Assembly: GCF_039962255.1 (NCBI RefSeq)
Contig: NZ_JAMPKY010000011.1
Location: forward strand, 1 to 64,000
Source: Leptolyngbya subtilissima AS-A7
GTDB lineage: Bacteria > Cyanobacteriota > Cyanobacteriia > Phormidesmidales > Phormidesmidaceae
Length of the DNA stretch: 64,000 nt
Reading direction: 5' to 3'
Shown: in pieces, positions 34,243-42,549 of the stretch
Numbering within the stretch: position 1 is the stretch's first letter
Layout: each line of letters opens with the position of its first letter
Notes under the pieces: model-generated
What the model was told of the DNA's origin: nothing
The model's database searches: none
The model's input: only the letters and a program-made list of their open reading frames with translations
Made by a program: the position numbers and the translations under genes

Positions 34243-35100
34243 TTACCGTCGTCTACCACGGCTAGGGCTACGACGTGGGGCCGAGCGCCGTGAATTGCTG
34301 CCAAAACTACCGCCTGAAGGCCGAGCGCGCTCATTTCGTCGGTTGTTACGTCGCAAATTACTGTTACCGACACCATTGCCTGAAGGTCTATTGGTGTTAA
34401 CCCGCGGGGCAGTGCTACCGGGTGAGCGTAACCTGCCACTGGCCCGATACTGACGGTTCCGATGTTCAGCAGGGGGTGCTTGATAGCGTGACTGATAGCG
34501 CGAAACAGCTTCGTTGTAGCTGCGACCATAACCACCGTGGCCGACCAGTGCTACACCCGGTTGATAAATCGGCGGCATGTAGTATTGCGGACGGAAGAGT
34601 AAGCTGCCAACCGCCTGACCCGCTAGCGCTCCTGCAAATGGCGTCCAAAAGCTTGGCTCTCGACGAACAATGACGACTTCTTCCTGTCCAGTCTGCGGAT
34701 CGGTTTGAGTGGCAGTGACGTTGTGAACATATTCGATTCGAAAATCGGGTGTTAGATACAGCGCAGGTTGTCCGTTTTCAACGCGCAGTTCACTCGATTT
34801 GCCCGCAGAAATTTCTTCGTTGGTTAATTGTGCCAACGGCAAATTGGCGCTGCGAAACATCGACTGCCCAGGCGCAGTGTTAAGCAACATTAGGCTATAT
34901 TCACCCGAACTGTCGTCGTAGGTAGCTTGCTGGACGGGATAAGCTCCATCTGTAATGGAGGTAGCAGCAACAGGGGCAGTTGTTTCTTGCGGAGGTTGCG
35001 GTGCTGGCTGCGAAGTGGAGTAATCTTGTGGGCTAGTACAGGCAACCGACGACCACACTAGGGTTAATGCTAATAAAGAAGCAGAAAGTTTACGCATCAT
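34243..35100 (-). CDS. Lipoprotein with Arg/Ser-rich C-terminus
   Basis: 285 residues. The signal peptide with lipobox is MMRKLSASLLALTLVWSSVACTS, with Cys21 predicted to be lipidated. A Pro/Thr-rich stretch follows, then a soluble region 50-150 (LTPDFRIEYVHNVTATQTDPQTGQEEVVIVRREPSFWTPFAGALAG). The last 80 residues are strongly basic and Ser/Arg/Asn-rich, ending SRGRRR. It lies 35 bp downstream of the DUF1517-like gene and is likely co-transcribed, controlled by the promoter at 35878-35907. Confidence 0.65.
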   Translation of the reverse strand: MMRKLSASLLALTLVWSSVACTSPQDYSTSQPAPQPPQETTAPVAATSITDGAYPVQQATYDDSSGEYSLMLLNTAPGQSMFRSANLPLAQLTNEEISAGKSSELRVENGQPALYLTPDFRIEYVHNVTATQTDPQTGQEEVVIVRREPSFWTPFAGALAGQAVGSLLFRPQYYMPPIYQPGVALVGHGGYGRSYNEAVSRYQSRYQAPPAEHRNRQYRASGRLRSPGSTAPRVNTNRPSGNGVGNSNLRRNNRRNERARPSGGSFGSNSRRSAPRRSPSRGRRR

Positions 35101-35135
35101 TGTAGTTAGGGGAGAGGCATTATGAATCAGAAAAA

Positions 35136-35729
35136 CTAGAGCGGAATGAGTTCAGGGAAGCTTTCAATCAGTTGGTCTGATGTGAGTTGGTCTCCCAATT
35201 GAGCAGGAGAAAAATGTATTTGAATCGCTCTTAAAGTTCCCCTGTAGTTCAGGTTGACTAGAGCTTTTAAGCCTGCCTTTAATGCAGTCACATCGGCTAG
35301 ATTATTTTCTAGTTCGGGCACTTCGCCTTCAGAAGCAACTACAAGCATGACAACCACATTTTGTGTCACGGGGATGGCGAAATCCTCACTTCTGCTAGAG
35401 TCAGAATCTATTGCGCTACCATAACGTCCAGCCGAGTCGGTAAATAGCTCATTGACGTAATCTCCAGCATCACCCTCGTCCCAAAGAACATCTCCCTCAT
35501 TGGCTGCCGATTGCCAAAAAGTTTCATACTCCAGCAAGCTTTCGCAAACCCGCACGAGTTGATCGCCCAGCACTTGCATATCACCTTCTGAATCGATCGC
35601 CTCACGTGCCGTTTGATTAAGCACACCTAGGAGTGGTGCTACTTCTCGGCCTGAGAGATGCACAAAAATGCGACACACAACAAAGCGGGTCTGTCCGCTA
35701 ATCTGACTGAAGCGATCGCGCAAACTCAT
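35136..35729 (-). CDS. DUF1517-like protein
   Basis: 197 residues from the ATG at 35727-35729 (nine codons into the open frame; MSLRDRF). The body resembles the C-terminal part of cyanobacterial/plastid DUF1517 proteins: FVVCRIFVHLSGREVAPLLGVLNQTAREAIDSE, LVRVCESLLEYETFWQSAANEGDVLWDEGDAGDYVNELFT, and the closing LIESFPELIPL. It lacks the N-terminal transmembrane part usual in that family. Function unknown. Probable first gene of a two-gene unit with the lipoprotein. Confidence 0.6.
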   Translation of the reverse strand: MSLRDRFSQISGQTRFVVCRIFVHLSGREVAPLLGVLNQTAREAIDSEGDMQVLGDQLVRVCESLLEYETFWQSAANEGDVLWDEGDAGDYVNELFTDSAGRYGSAIDSDSSRSEDFAIPVTQNVVVMLVVASEGEVPELENNLADVTALKAGLKALVNLNYRGTLRAIQIHFSPAQLGDQLTSDQLIESFPELIPL

Positions 35730-35877
35730 GGCAGGTTGATCAAGAAAGGCACACAAGCTCTATTCTAGATAGCCAAATTCACGATGTTCTTGATCTAAAG
35801 GCTGATTGATGGGGTGGTTTCTACCATGGTTTAGGCGGATAACTCAACAGAGGGTTAGACTGGTGCGTTACGCCAGA

Positions 35878-35907
35878 CTAATAGAATGCAAGCTGCATCC
35901 TGTACAA
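35878..35907 (-). promoter_or_regulatory. Candidate promoter of the DUF1517-lipoprotein unit
   Basis: On the minus strand TTGTAC (35902-35907) and TATTAG (35878-35883) are separated by 18 bp, about 150 bp before the DUF1517 start. The half-site array begins 49 bp upstream of the -35 hexamer. Confidence 0.45.
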
Positions 35908-35955
35908 GTCGAGTTATTTCCACCAATGCTGTAGTGATCACCGCAATGGCATTAC

Positions 35956-36010
35956 AACTTCGCAAACTTGTGAAGTTACCGATCAAACTTACAAAGTTAA
36001 TAATCAAGTT
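35956..36010. promoter_or_regulatory. Array of six AACTT/AAGTT half-sites with two phased dyads
   Basis: Half-sites at 35956-60, 35965-69, 35973-77, 35986-90, 35994-98 and 36006-10. Two make perfect dyads AACTT-N3-AAGTT (35965-35977 and 35986-35998) whose centres are 21 bp apart, i.e. two helical turns. This is the geometry expected for cooperative binding of a dimeric activator or repressor upstream of 35878-35907. The regulator is unknown. Confidence 0.55.
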
Positions 36011-36239
36011 TTATTTGTTACTTGGCGATCGATAAATGTATGTAGTCCAGCCAAAACCGGCCTAAGGATACTAAAACAGGCCCCAACTCTTATTAAAAGA
36101 ACATCCTCAGGTGGATGTGCCCAGACTGGGCTAGTCTTACATCTACGGCGTGAAATTGGACAAATCTAAATTCAAAACTCCGCAGCCTCCGCGAGAGGGA
36201 GAGACTACGGAGCGGGTAAAACCCTTGCTATATGAGAAA

Positions 36240-36312
36240 CGAGCATGGCAGGATTCGAACCTGCGACCCCTAGAACCGGAATCTAGTGCTCTATCCACTG
36301 AGCTACATGCCC
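36240..36312 (-). tRNA. tRNA-Arg (anticodon CCG)
   Basis: Minus strand GGGCATGTAGCTCAGTGG... folds with acceptor GGGCATG/CATGCTC, D-arm AGCTCAGTGGATAGAGC, anticodon stem CTAGA/TCTAG around TTCCGGT, and T-loop GGTTCGAATCC. Anticodon CCG reads CGG arginine codons. CCA is not encoded. Confidence 0.95.
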
Positions 36313-36477
36313 TTAGGCTGCACCATTCTAGCATCTGTTGAGGGCATTGAAACGATACACGGGCTTTTGTGCCTAGAGATCGCGCCAAACCCTTAGGATA
36401 GGCAGAGCAGCGATCGCCCGCCCCCAGCAAATCTCAGACGGGCCGCGCCTGTGCCCTTTCTTCACCACTGTCGCTCT

Positions 36478-37146
36478 ATGACTCAACCTACCGATCGCCT
36501 CGACGCCACCGCCGCTGCCCTCAACCAAGAGGCTGAAGCAGCCAACCTGTCAGAGGAGCAGTATCGCCGCAAAATGCAGCGCCGCCAGGAGGTGCAGCAG
36601 CAGCGTATCGCCGAGCGCAATGTTGAAAAGGGTTTGGTGATTATCAACACCGGCAACGGCAAGGGCAAGACCACCGCCGCCCTGGGCATGGTGCTACGCT
36701 CCCTCGGCCATGGCTATAAAGTAGCGATCGTGCAGTTCATCAAAGGCGCATGGGAACCGGCGGAGAAGGCGGTGCTGGAGCGGTTTGGCGCCCAGCTCAC
36801 CTTCCAAGCCATGGGCGAAGGGTTTACCTGGGATACGCAGGATCGCGATCGCGATACCCAAACCGCCCAAAACGCTTGGGAAACAGCTCTTTCTTACATT
36901 CGTAACCCCGAGTACAAAACCATCCTGCTCGACGAAATTAACATTGCTCTCAAGCACGGTTTTTTGAGCGCTGATCAAGTGGTGGCGGGGCTGGCCGAAA
37001 AGCCGGAAATGACCCACGTCATTCTCACCGGGCGAGGTGCACCCCAAGCACTGATTGACAAGGCCGACCTGGTGACGGAGATGACCTTGGTAAAGCACCC
37101 CTTCCGCGAACAGGGAATTAAAGCCCAACCGGGCATCGAATTTTAG
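36478..37146 (+). CDS. cobO: Cob(I)yrinic acid a,c-diamide adenosyltransferase
   Basis: 222 residues from the ATG at 36478. A helical N-terminus precedes the P-loop GNGKGKTTAALG (about 59-70). VAIVQFIKGAW, FTWDTQDRDRDTQTAQ, ILLDEINIALKHGF and VILTGRGAPQALIDKADLVTEM are the BtuR/CobO blocks. It adenosylates cobalt in cobalamin synthesis and salvage. No B12 riboswitch was seen in the leader. A short palindromic repeat follows the gene (37161-37180). Confidence 0.93.
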   Translation: MTQPTDRLDATAAALNQEAEAANLSEEQYRRKMQRRQEVQQQRIAERNVEKGLVIINTGNGKGKTTAALGMVLRSLGHGYKVAIVQFIKGAWEPAEKAVLERFGAQLTFQAMGEGFTWDTQDRDRDTQTAQNAWETALSYIRNPEYKTILLDEINIALKHGFLSADQVVAGLAEKPEMTHVILTGRGAPQALIDKADLVTEMTLVKHPFREQGIKAQPGIEF

Positions 37147-37160
37147 GATCTGCGCTGCCG

Positions 37161-37180
37161 TAGGGTGGGCACTGCCCACC
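37161..37180. repeat. Interspersed palindrome GGTGGGCA/TGCCCACC, copy 1
   Basis: TAGGGTGGGCA-C-TGCCCACC lies just after cobO; the same core occurs at 41608-41627 with one base changed at the centre. Such elements are common in cyanobacterial spacers. Confidence 0.6.
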
Positions 37181-37232
37181 ATCAGAACAGCCGTTCTCAG
37201 GCCACCCCTCAATTCCAAACCCCTGATAACCT

Positions 37233-38087
37233 ATGGATCGCTACGCCACCCTACGCCACATCCAAAGCCTCGACCCCGAGCGTGACCACTCCGAAATCTG
37301 CTGCCTGCTGGCAGGCTACGAATTCCCCTGGGATGTAACCCGCGCCCTGGAAGTTGCCCTGCTGCGGACGTTTTGCATCCCCAGCGTGTCGGCGCTGCTC
37401 GATCGCACCGGTGAGTTTCGCCACCACGCTCAAAAGCGCTACGACGACACCGGCATTGTGGTGTCTGAAGCGTTCAAGCACGGCTACGACAGCCCCCGAG
37501 GCGCCGCGTTTATTCAGCGCATGAATGCCATTCACCGCCACTACGCCATTAGCAACCACGACTTCCTCTACGTGCTCTCAACCTTTGTGTATGAGCCAAT
37601 TCGGTGGTGCGATCGCTTTGGCTGGCGGCCCTTCTGCGAGCAAGAGCGACAGGCCTGCTACTACTTCTGGCGAGCAATTGGCGATCGCATGGGCCTTCAA
37701 GACATTCCGCCGACCTACGAGGCGTTTGAGCAGTTTAACCGCGAGTTTGAAGCCGAGCATTTTGCCTACGCCCCCACCAACCAGCGGGTCGCCGACGCCA
37801 CCCGCCACATGCTGCTGTCCTGGTTCCCGGCTGTCACCCGGCCGGTGGTGAACTGGGGTCTGCCCTGCCTGCTCGACCCGCCCTTGCTAGCAGCGCTGGG
37901 ATGGCAGCCGGTGCCGGTGGCAGTGCAGCAGTTGGCTAACACCGCCCTCAAAGCTCGCAGTCGCCTATTGCGTCGCCTGCCGCCGCGCACCGAGCCCGAT
38001 TTCTTTGTCGATCAATCCATTCGCAGCTATCCCGAGAGCTATACCGTGGAAGATATTGGGCCAGAGGCGCTGCGATCGCGGCTTTAG
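37233..38087 (+). CDS. MpaB/DUF2236-family oxygenase-like protein
   Basis: 284 residues. Family blocks: WDVTRALEVALLRTFCIPSVSALLDRTGEF, RYDDTGIVVSEAFKHGYDSPRGAAFIQRMNAIHRHYAISNHDFLYVLSTFVYEPIRW, and FLVGWxxF-type FGWRPFCEQE. The conserved His/Asp/Arg cluster fits the heme-binding latex-clearing-protein/MpaB superfamily. No signal peptide. Substrate unknown. Same strand as the following GIY-YIG gene, 72 bp apart. Confidence 0.8.
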   Translation: MDRYATLRHIQSLDPERDHSEICCLLAGYEFPWDVTRALEVALLRTFCIPSVSALLDRTGEFRHHAQKRYDDTGIVVSEAFKHGYDSPRGAAFIQRMNAIHRHYAISNHDFLYVLSTFVYEPIRWCDRFGWRPFCEQERQACYYFWRAIGDRMGLQDIPPTYEAFEQFNREFEAEHFAYAPTNQRVADATRHMLLSWFPAVTRPVVNWGLPCLLDPPLLAALGWQPVPVAVQQLANTALKARSRLLRRLPPRTEPDFFVDQSIRSYPESYTVEDIGPEALRSRL

Positions 38088-38159
38088 GCGTTTTGCCGCC
38101 AACGCTATTGGTAGGGTTATGCACTATCATCAAAAGCCATAACCGCTACTGGTAGCCCC

Positions 38160-38753
38160 ATGCCCTCCGACTATCAGCCCTCCTTGCTCTCCGATACCGA
38201 TCTGCGGGCGGCGGATCTGTCCTGGGCCTACAACCGTCCGGCGGGAGCGACCATGCTAGCCGACGAACTCCAGGGCTGGAAGCAGCGCGTGGCCCAGTTT
38301 CAGGCCACCGTCAAGTCTGATCCGCCGGTACAGGGGACGCTGTTTGAGGTAGCCAGCGATTCATCTGCGGATACGATTGATCCCTTTACCCTGCCGCCCC
38401 GCAATGCCGAGTTTTGGCGGGGACAGTTTCAAGAGTCGGGGGTGCCCGCCCTGTATTTTGTGGTCGATCACGACGCGGCGGTGCTGCTCTACGTGGGCGA
38501 AACTGTCAAGTCAAACCAGCGCTGGAAAGGGGTGCACGACTGCAAGCGCTACATTCTTAGCTATGTGGAAGCCCATCGGGTTCACCAGCTGCCTGTAGCG
38601 GTAAACATTGGCTTTTGGCCCCACGCCGACTGCGATCGCAAGGCCCGTCAGAGGCTAGAGCAAGAGCTAATTTGCCGCTGGCGATCGCCCTTTAATAAAG
38701 AAAACTGGGCAACGTGGAGCACTCCATTTGTAGGCGGCAAGCTGGATGCCTAG
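38160..38753 (+). CDS. GIY-YIG nuclease-family protein
   Basis: 197 residues. The GIY-YIG-like core is near 98-185: ALYFVVDHDAAVLLYVGETVKSNQRWKGVHDCKRYILSY, then LEQELICRWRSPFNKENW with the catalytic-type Glu and Asn. A 90-residue N-terminal extension (SWAYNRPAGATMLADELQGWKQRVAQFQ) is of unknown role. No partner gene suggests a homing or restriction context. Confidence 0.7.
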   Translation: MPSDYQPSLLSDTDLRAADLSWAYNRPAGATMLADELQGWKQRVAQFQATVKSDPPVQGTLFEVASDSSADTIDPFTLPPRNAEFWRGQFQESGVPALYFVVDHDAAVLLYVGETVKSNQRWKGVHDCKRYILSYVEAHRVHQLPVAVNIGFWPHADCDRKARQRLEQELICRWRSPFNKENWATWSTPFVGGKLDA

Positions 38754-38788
38754 CGCCCGCCATGCCAACCTTTTGCAGTAAACATTAG

Positions 38789-39214
38789 CTAACGATTCTG
38801 AAATCCTGGACCTTGAAGGTAGTTGACTAGGGCGATCGCCAGGCCCCCCAGCAGGGCATAGATGGCCATGGCGATCAAGTTGTTGAGGTCAAAAATCTGA
38901 GTGGCGTCAGCGCTGGTGGGGCTGATAAAGAGAGTCGAGAACGGCCGCATGAACGGTTCTGACAAGGTATAAATGGTTTGGGCAAAGGGGTTGTTGGGGT
39001 TAGCGCTGGACAATCGCAAGAACAACCGCAGCGCCAGCAGCACCTCTAACGCCCCGACCAGCAGCACAATAGAGTTGCGCACCCAGGCCAACCGAGCCCG
39101 TCGCTGGGCTGCCCGCAACCGATCGTGCTCCTGCCTGAGACGATAGACCTCCTGGTTGTGAATGAGTTCTCGGTCGCGTTCAAACTCACTGTGTCCGTTG
39201 GGTCTTTGGCTCAT
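38789..39214 (-). CDS. YggT-family membrane protein
   Basis: 141 residues from the ATG at 39212-39214 (MSQRPNGHSEF). A charged N-terminal coiled coil (about 10-45) precedes two transmembrane helices (WVRNSIVLLVGALEVLLALRLFLRL and NLIAMAIYALLGGLAIALVNYL) with the family motif NPFAQTIYTLSEPFMRPF between them. YggT/YlmG proteins affect membrane organisation and cell division. A longer in-frame ORF upstream to 39313 is not used. Confidence 0.85.
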   Translation of the reverse strand: MSQRPNGHSEFERDRELIHNQEVYRLRQEHDRLRAAQRRARLAWVRNSIVLLVGALEVLLALRLFLRLSSANPNNPFAQTIYTLSEPFMRPFSTLFISPTSADATQIFDLNNLIAMAIYALLGGLAIALVNYLQGPGFQNR

Positions 39215-39484
39215 GGGGGGGTATTGCCTGCAATTAACGGTTCTTGGTGCTAAAGCAACCGCTACGTTAGCTAAAACATAACGCAGCTTGGCCAGCGCTA
39301 CAGTTTGGCTCACTTTATTTATATAGAGTATGGCTCAGAAGCTATCTCTGCCAGGGATATTACCAAACCAGCACAAATAGTGCCTACCACCATAAGTCAA
39401 TGGGATAGGAAATCTATAGGACAGCAGCGCCGCGATCGCCAGACCAAGTTGCAATAATGGAGGGGCGCACCCAAGCAACAAGCT

Positions 39485-40012
39485 ATGCCCCTGATGCAGA
39501 GCAGGAACCTATGGTTTGAGCCACTGACTGCGGCCCATGCCGACGAGCTCTTCTCGATTTTGGTCACTCCCTCGGTTCTGGCTTTTATCGATTCGCCTGC
39601 AAGTCTGCCAAGTCGCGCAGACCTCAGAGAAGAATACGCCAACCGAGCGAGGGGACCCGTGGATTTAGCTAACGAGCGACGGTTCAATGTAGCTGTACGG
39701 TTGAAAACCCTTCTCGCTCCAGCGATTGGACGCCTTGAGGCAACTGGGTACGGCGAGTGGGGAGAGGTAGCCTATCTGTTTGGCGAAGCTTGGTGGGGAA
39801 AAGGATTAGCCTTTGAAGCGATGCTCTGGTGGCATGGTTACTTGGCAACTACCGCCCCCCAAACTGTATGGTGGGCGATGGTGCACCCAGCTAACGACAG
39901 GAGTATACGACTGCTGCACAGGCTAGGGTACGAGGAAATGGAATTTAGCCAGTCCCCCAACCTGCGCTCCTACGATGTCGGCGATCGCTGCTTTGTCCGA
40001 TCTACTACCTAG
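39485..40012 (+). CDS. GNAT-family N-acetyltransferase (RimJ/RimL-like)
   Basis: 175 residues. [27 protein letters not shown] is the family start. [26 protein letters not shown] holds the acetyl-CoA binding Gly region, and [21 protein letters not shown] the C-terminal motif. Target unknown. Its stop overlaps the convergent ArsA-type gene by four bases. Confidence 0.85.
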   Translation: MPLMQSRNLWFEPLTAAHADELFSILVTPSVLAFIDSPASLPSRADLREEYANRARGPVDLANERRFNVAVRLKTLLAPAIGRLEATGYGEWGEVAYLFGEAWWGKGLAFEAMLWWHGYLATTAPQTVWWAMVHPANDRSIRLLHRLGYEEMEFSQSPNLRSYDVGDRCFVRSTT

Positions 40013-41190
40013 CCAGCACTAGCGAAGCGAATCTTCAAGTAGTCGTCTTCCATCTTGGCCCCAGCGGGTTGCAGGGCCGCCAAAGCCTGGGGCAGCACTA
40101 AGTTGCGGCGGTGGTTGCCGATGCGCACATTCAGCTCGTCTGCCGACTTGCTCAGCTCAATCTGGTCCTTGGGAATGCCAGGCAGATAGAGTTCCAGGCT
40201 GTAGCTGCCTTCCTCTTGCACCACGCGCAGGGTGGTCTCTTTGTAGTAGACCTGAGTGGGGTCTTCGTCGGTATAGAGGGTTTCTTTGAGGCGCTGGAGA
40301 GATTCTAAGCCACACAGTTCTTCGGCAAATAGGGGCGCCTCTTTCACCGGCAGCGGATGAAAGTTCTCATGAATTTCGTGCCTATACTGCTGCTGCTTTT
40401 CCTTCATCCGCTGGAAGAAGGGGTCCTGCACTTCGTCGGGGATGATGCGGTTGGCGATCACCAGATCGGTACCCACGTTGTAAAGGCTGAGGTAGGCATG
40501 GGCCCGGAGCGATTCTTTAATCACCATTTTTTCGGGGTTGGTGACCAAACGTACGGAGGTGGTGCCCGCGTCGGTGAGCACTTTCTCTAGCTCGATCAGC
40601 TGCTCGTAAAATTCGTAGGGAGCATCCATCACCTCTTTGGTGGGCAGGTTAAAGCCCGCCACCGGGCGAAAGAAGGGCTGCACCAGGGGTCGCAGGGCTT
40701 CGGAAACGGCCTGGAAGGGTTTGTAGAGTTTGCGCATGTACCAGCCCGCCACCTCGGGTAGGCTGAGCAAGCGCAAGGCGGTGCCAGTGGGAGCTGAGTC
40801 GATAATCAGCACGTCGTACTCGCCTTCGTCGTGGTGGCGCTTCATGCGCACCAGGCTAAAAATTTCATCCATGCCGGGAAGAATGGCCAGCTCTTCGGCC
40901 TCAATGCCTTCGAGACCGCGGGCCTGAAGTACGTCGGTGATGTAGCGCTTCACCGCGCCCCAGTTGCCTTCGAGTTCCATCAGGGCGTCGAGTTCTGCGC
41001 CCCACAGGTTGGGCTGCACCAGGCGAGGCTCGTGGCCTAGTTCGATATCGAAGCTATCTGCCAGGGAGTGAGCGGGATCGGTGCTCAGAACCAGGGTTTT
41101 GTAGCCCAGTTCTGCGCAGCGCAGGCCTGTGGCGGCTGCGACGGAGGTTTTGCCGACGCCGCCTTTACCGGTCATTAACAATACCCGCAT
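40009..41190 (-). CDS. ArsA/GET3-type ATPase with HSP20-like C-terminus
   Basis: 393 residues from the ATG at 41188-41190. The P-loop [22 protein letters not shown] is of the deviant-Walker type. Switch region [13 protein letters not shown] and [18 protein letters not shown] are present. The final 80 residues ([50 protein letters not shown]) form the alpha-crystallin-like ArsA_HSP20 domain seen in cyanobacterial and plastid homologues. No Cys triad for arsenite, so a membrane-protein targeting role is more likely than arsenic efflux. Confidence 0.88.
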   Translation of the reverse strand: MRVLLMTGKGGVGKTSVAAATGLRCAELGYKTLVLSTDPAHSLADSFDIELGHEPRLVQPNLWGAELDALMELEGNWGAVKRYITDVLQARGLEGIEAEELAILPGMDEIFSLVRMKRHHDEGEYDVLIIDSAPTGTALRLLSLPEVAGWYMRKLYKPFQAVSEALRPLVQPFFRPVAGFNLPTKEVMDAPYEFYEQLIELEKVLTDAGTTSVRLVTNPEKMVIKESLRAHAYLSLYNVGTDLVIANRIIPDEVQDPFFQRMKEKQQQYRHEIHENFHPLPVKEAPLFAEELCGLESLQRLKETLYTDEDPTQVYYKETTLRVVQEEGSYSLELYLPGIPKDQIELSKSADELNVRIGNHRRNLVLPQALAALQPAGAKMEDDYLKIRFASAG

Positions 41191-41349
41191 GTGGGTGTCC
41201 TCGCCTTTTCCGTATGGTTCCCTATTTCTATAATCTATAGGGTTTTTGAGGTTTCCGCAGGGCGGGAGAGAAAGCATGTTGGGGCGTGATCCCCAAAATC
41301 ATGATTTTTCTAAGCTTGAAGGCTTTTCGTGAAACCATTCCTGTTGTAG

Positions 41350-41369
41350 GGGCGAACGGTCGTTCGCCC
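41350..41369. repeat. Palindrome GGGCGAACG-GT-CGTTCGCCC
   Basis: A 9-bp perfect inverted repeat with a 2-bp centre, preceded by GTAG. This is a familiar short interspersed palindrome in bacterial and cyanobacterial spacers. No transposase nearby. Confidence 0.6.
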
Positions 41370-41607
41370 ATGTGAGGTCTCTACGTTTAATCCGAGATTT
41401 GAGGACGACGTGGGGATAGTTTGGACAGGGTGGTGGCGGCGCACAATAGGGAAAGACAGCCCGGTCTACCGCTGGGGCCATTTCGCTGGCCCCAGACCCC
41501 CATCGAGCAGGGACGTTCCGCCGCCCTGCACCCGACGGAAAGGAGTGACAGATCATAGGTTTAAACGTCTGTTCTGCAAACGGGTCTTTTGGTGACATTC
41601 AGCTGGG

Positions 41608-41627
41608 TAGGGTGGGCATTGCCCACC
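41608..41627. repeat. Interspersed palindrome GGTGGGCA/TGCCCACC, copy 2
   Basis: Same core as 37161-37180, with T at the centre in place of C. Confidence 0.6.
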
Positions 41628-41720
41628 TTAATCTCTGATTTTCTAAAACTATTATCTCAAGCACTAAACGACCGCTTTCTTTGTCTGCTGGTTAGTGGCT
41701 CAACTTACGCTCTCGCTCCC

Positions 41721-42497
41721 CTAAGCTGCGATCGCATCCATTAACTCTTCTGCCATATCAAAGTTGGCGGTGACGGATTGCACGTCGTCGAGATCTTCGA
41801 GGGCGTCCATCAGTTTGACCAACAGACGGGCCTGGTCGGGGGCATCGACAACCAGCGTATTGCTGGGCAGCCAGCGGAGCTCTGCCTGTTGGACGGTTAA
41901 TCCCTGGGCCTTAAGGCTGGTGTCGAAGGTCTCTAGATCGGCGGGGGCGCAGAATAGCTCGGCGGCGGGAATTTCTTCGTCGCGACGACCTAGCACCGTG
42001 GTCAGTTCGTAGGTCTCGGCCCCGGCCTCCATGGCAGCTTCGAGCAGGGTTTCTTCGTCGCCGGGGTGGACGATGGTGACGACGCCTTTTTGCTCAAACA
42101 TCCAGCCGACGCAGCCGGTTTCGCCCAGGTTGCCGTTGCTCTTGCTGAAGGCGGCGCGCAGATCGGCGGCGGTGCGGTTGCGGTTGTCGGTGAGGGCTTC
42201 GATTAGGATGGCGACGCCGCCGGGGCCGTAGCCCTCGTAGCGGATAGCCTCGAAGCTATTGTCGGCACTGAGGCTGCCGGAACCTTTGGCGATCGCGCGA
42301 TCGATATTGTCGTTGGGCACCCCTGCCGCCTTCGCTTTATCGATTGCCGTGCGCAGCTGAAAGTTGCCCGCCGGGTCACCCCCCTGGCGTGCCGCCACAA
42401 TGATTTCCCGCGACATCTTAGCGAAGACTTTGCCCTTGACGGCATCGACCCGCGCCTTTTGGCGCTTGATGTTGGCCCACTTGCTATGACCTGCCAT
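41721..42497 (-). CDS. YebC/PmpR-family regulator
   Basis: 258 residues. MAGHSKWANIKRQKARVDAVKGKVFAKMSREI is the family N-terminus. GGDPAGNFQLRTAIDKAKAAGVPNDNIDRAI, YEGYGPGGVAILIEALTDNRNRTAADLR and GCVGWMFEQKG follow. Members act as transcriptional regulators or, in the mitochondrial TACO1 branch, as translation factors easing polyproline stalling. Start ATG at 42495-42497. Confidence 0.93.
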   Translation of the reverse strand: MAGHSKWANIKRQKARVDAVKGKVFAKMSREIIVAARQGGDPAGNFQLRTAIDKAKAAGVPNDNIDRAIAKGSGSLSADNSFEAIRYEGYGPGGVAILIEALTDNRNRTAADLRAAFSKSNGNLGETGCVGWMFEQKGVVTIVHPGDEETLLEAAMEAGAETYELTTVLGRRDEEIPAAELFCAPADLETFDTSLKAQGLTVQQAELRWLPSNTLVVDAPDQARLLVKLMDALEDLDDVQSVTANFDMAEELMDAIAA

Positions 42498-42549
42498 ACC
42501 TCACAAACGGATGCACTGCATGCTTGATTTTATCGCCCCGAGGGCAACC

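Larger units (their letters stand above)
35730..36239. other. Regulatory spacer between DUF1517 unit and tRNA-Arg
   Basis: 510 bp, no gene. It holds the promoter at 35878-35907, the half-site array at 35956-36010, and an ACATCC/GGATGT hairpin near 36103-36120. Confidence 0.5.
41191..41720. other. 530-bp spacer with palindromic repeats
   Basis: No convincing gene; an ORF on the minus strand (41299-41598) runs through repeat sequence and has a Pro/Ser-rich, family-less product. Contains the elements at 41350-41369 and 41608-41627. Confidence 0.5.

Noticed and set aside
36313-36477. Cobalamin riboswitch before cobO
   Set aside because: No B12-box-like sequence or fitting fold was seen in the short leader.
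41299-41598. 99-codon ORF on the minus strand
   Set aside because: It translates a known type of palindromic repeat and Pro-rich low-complexity sequence.
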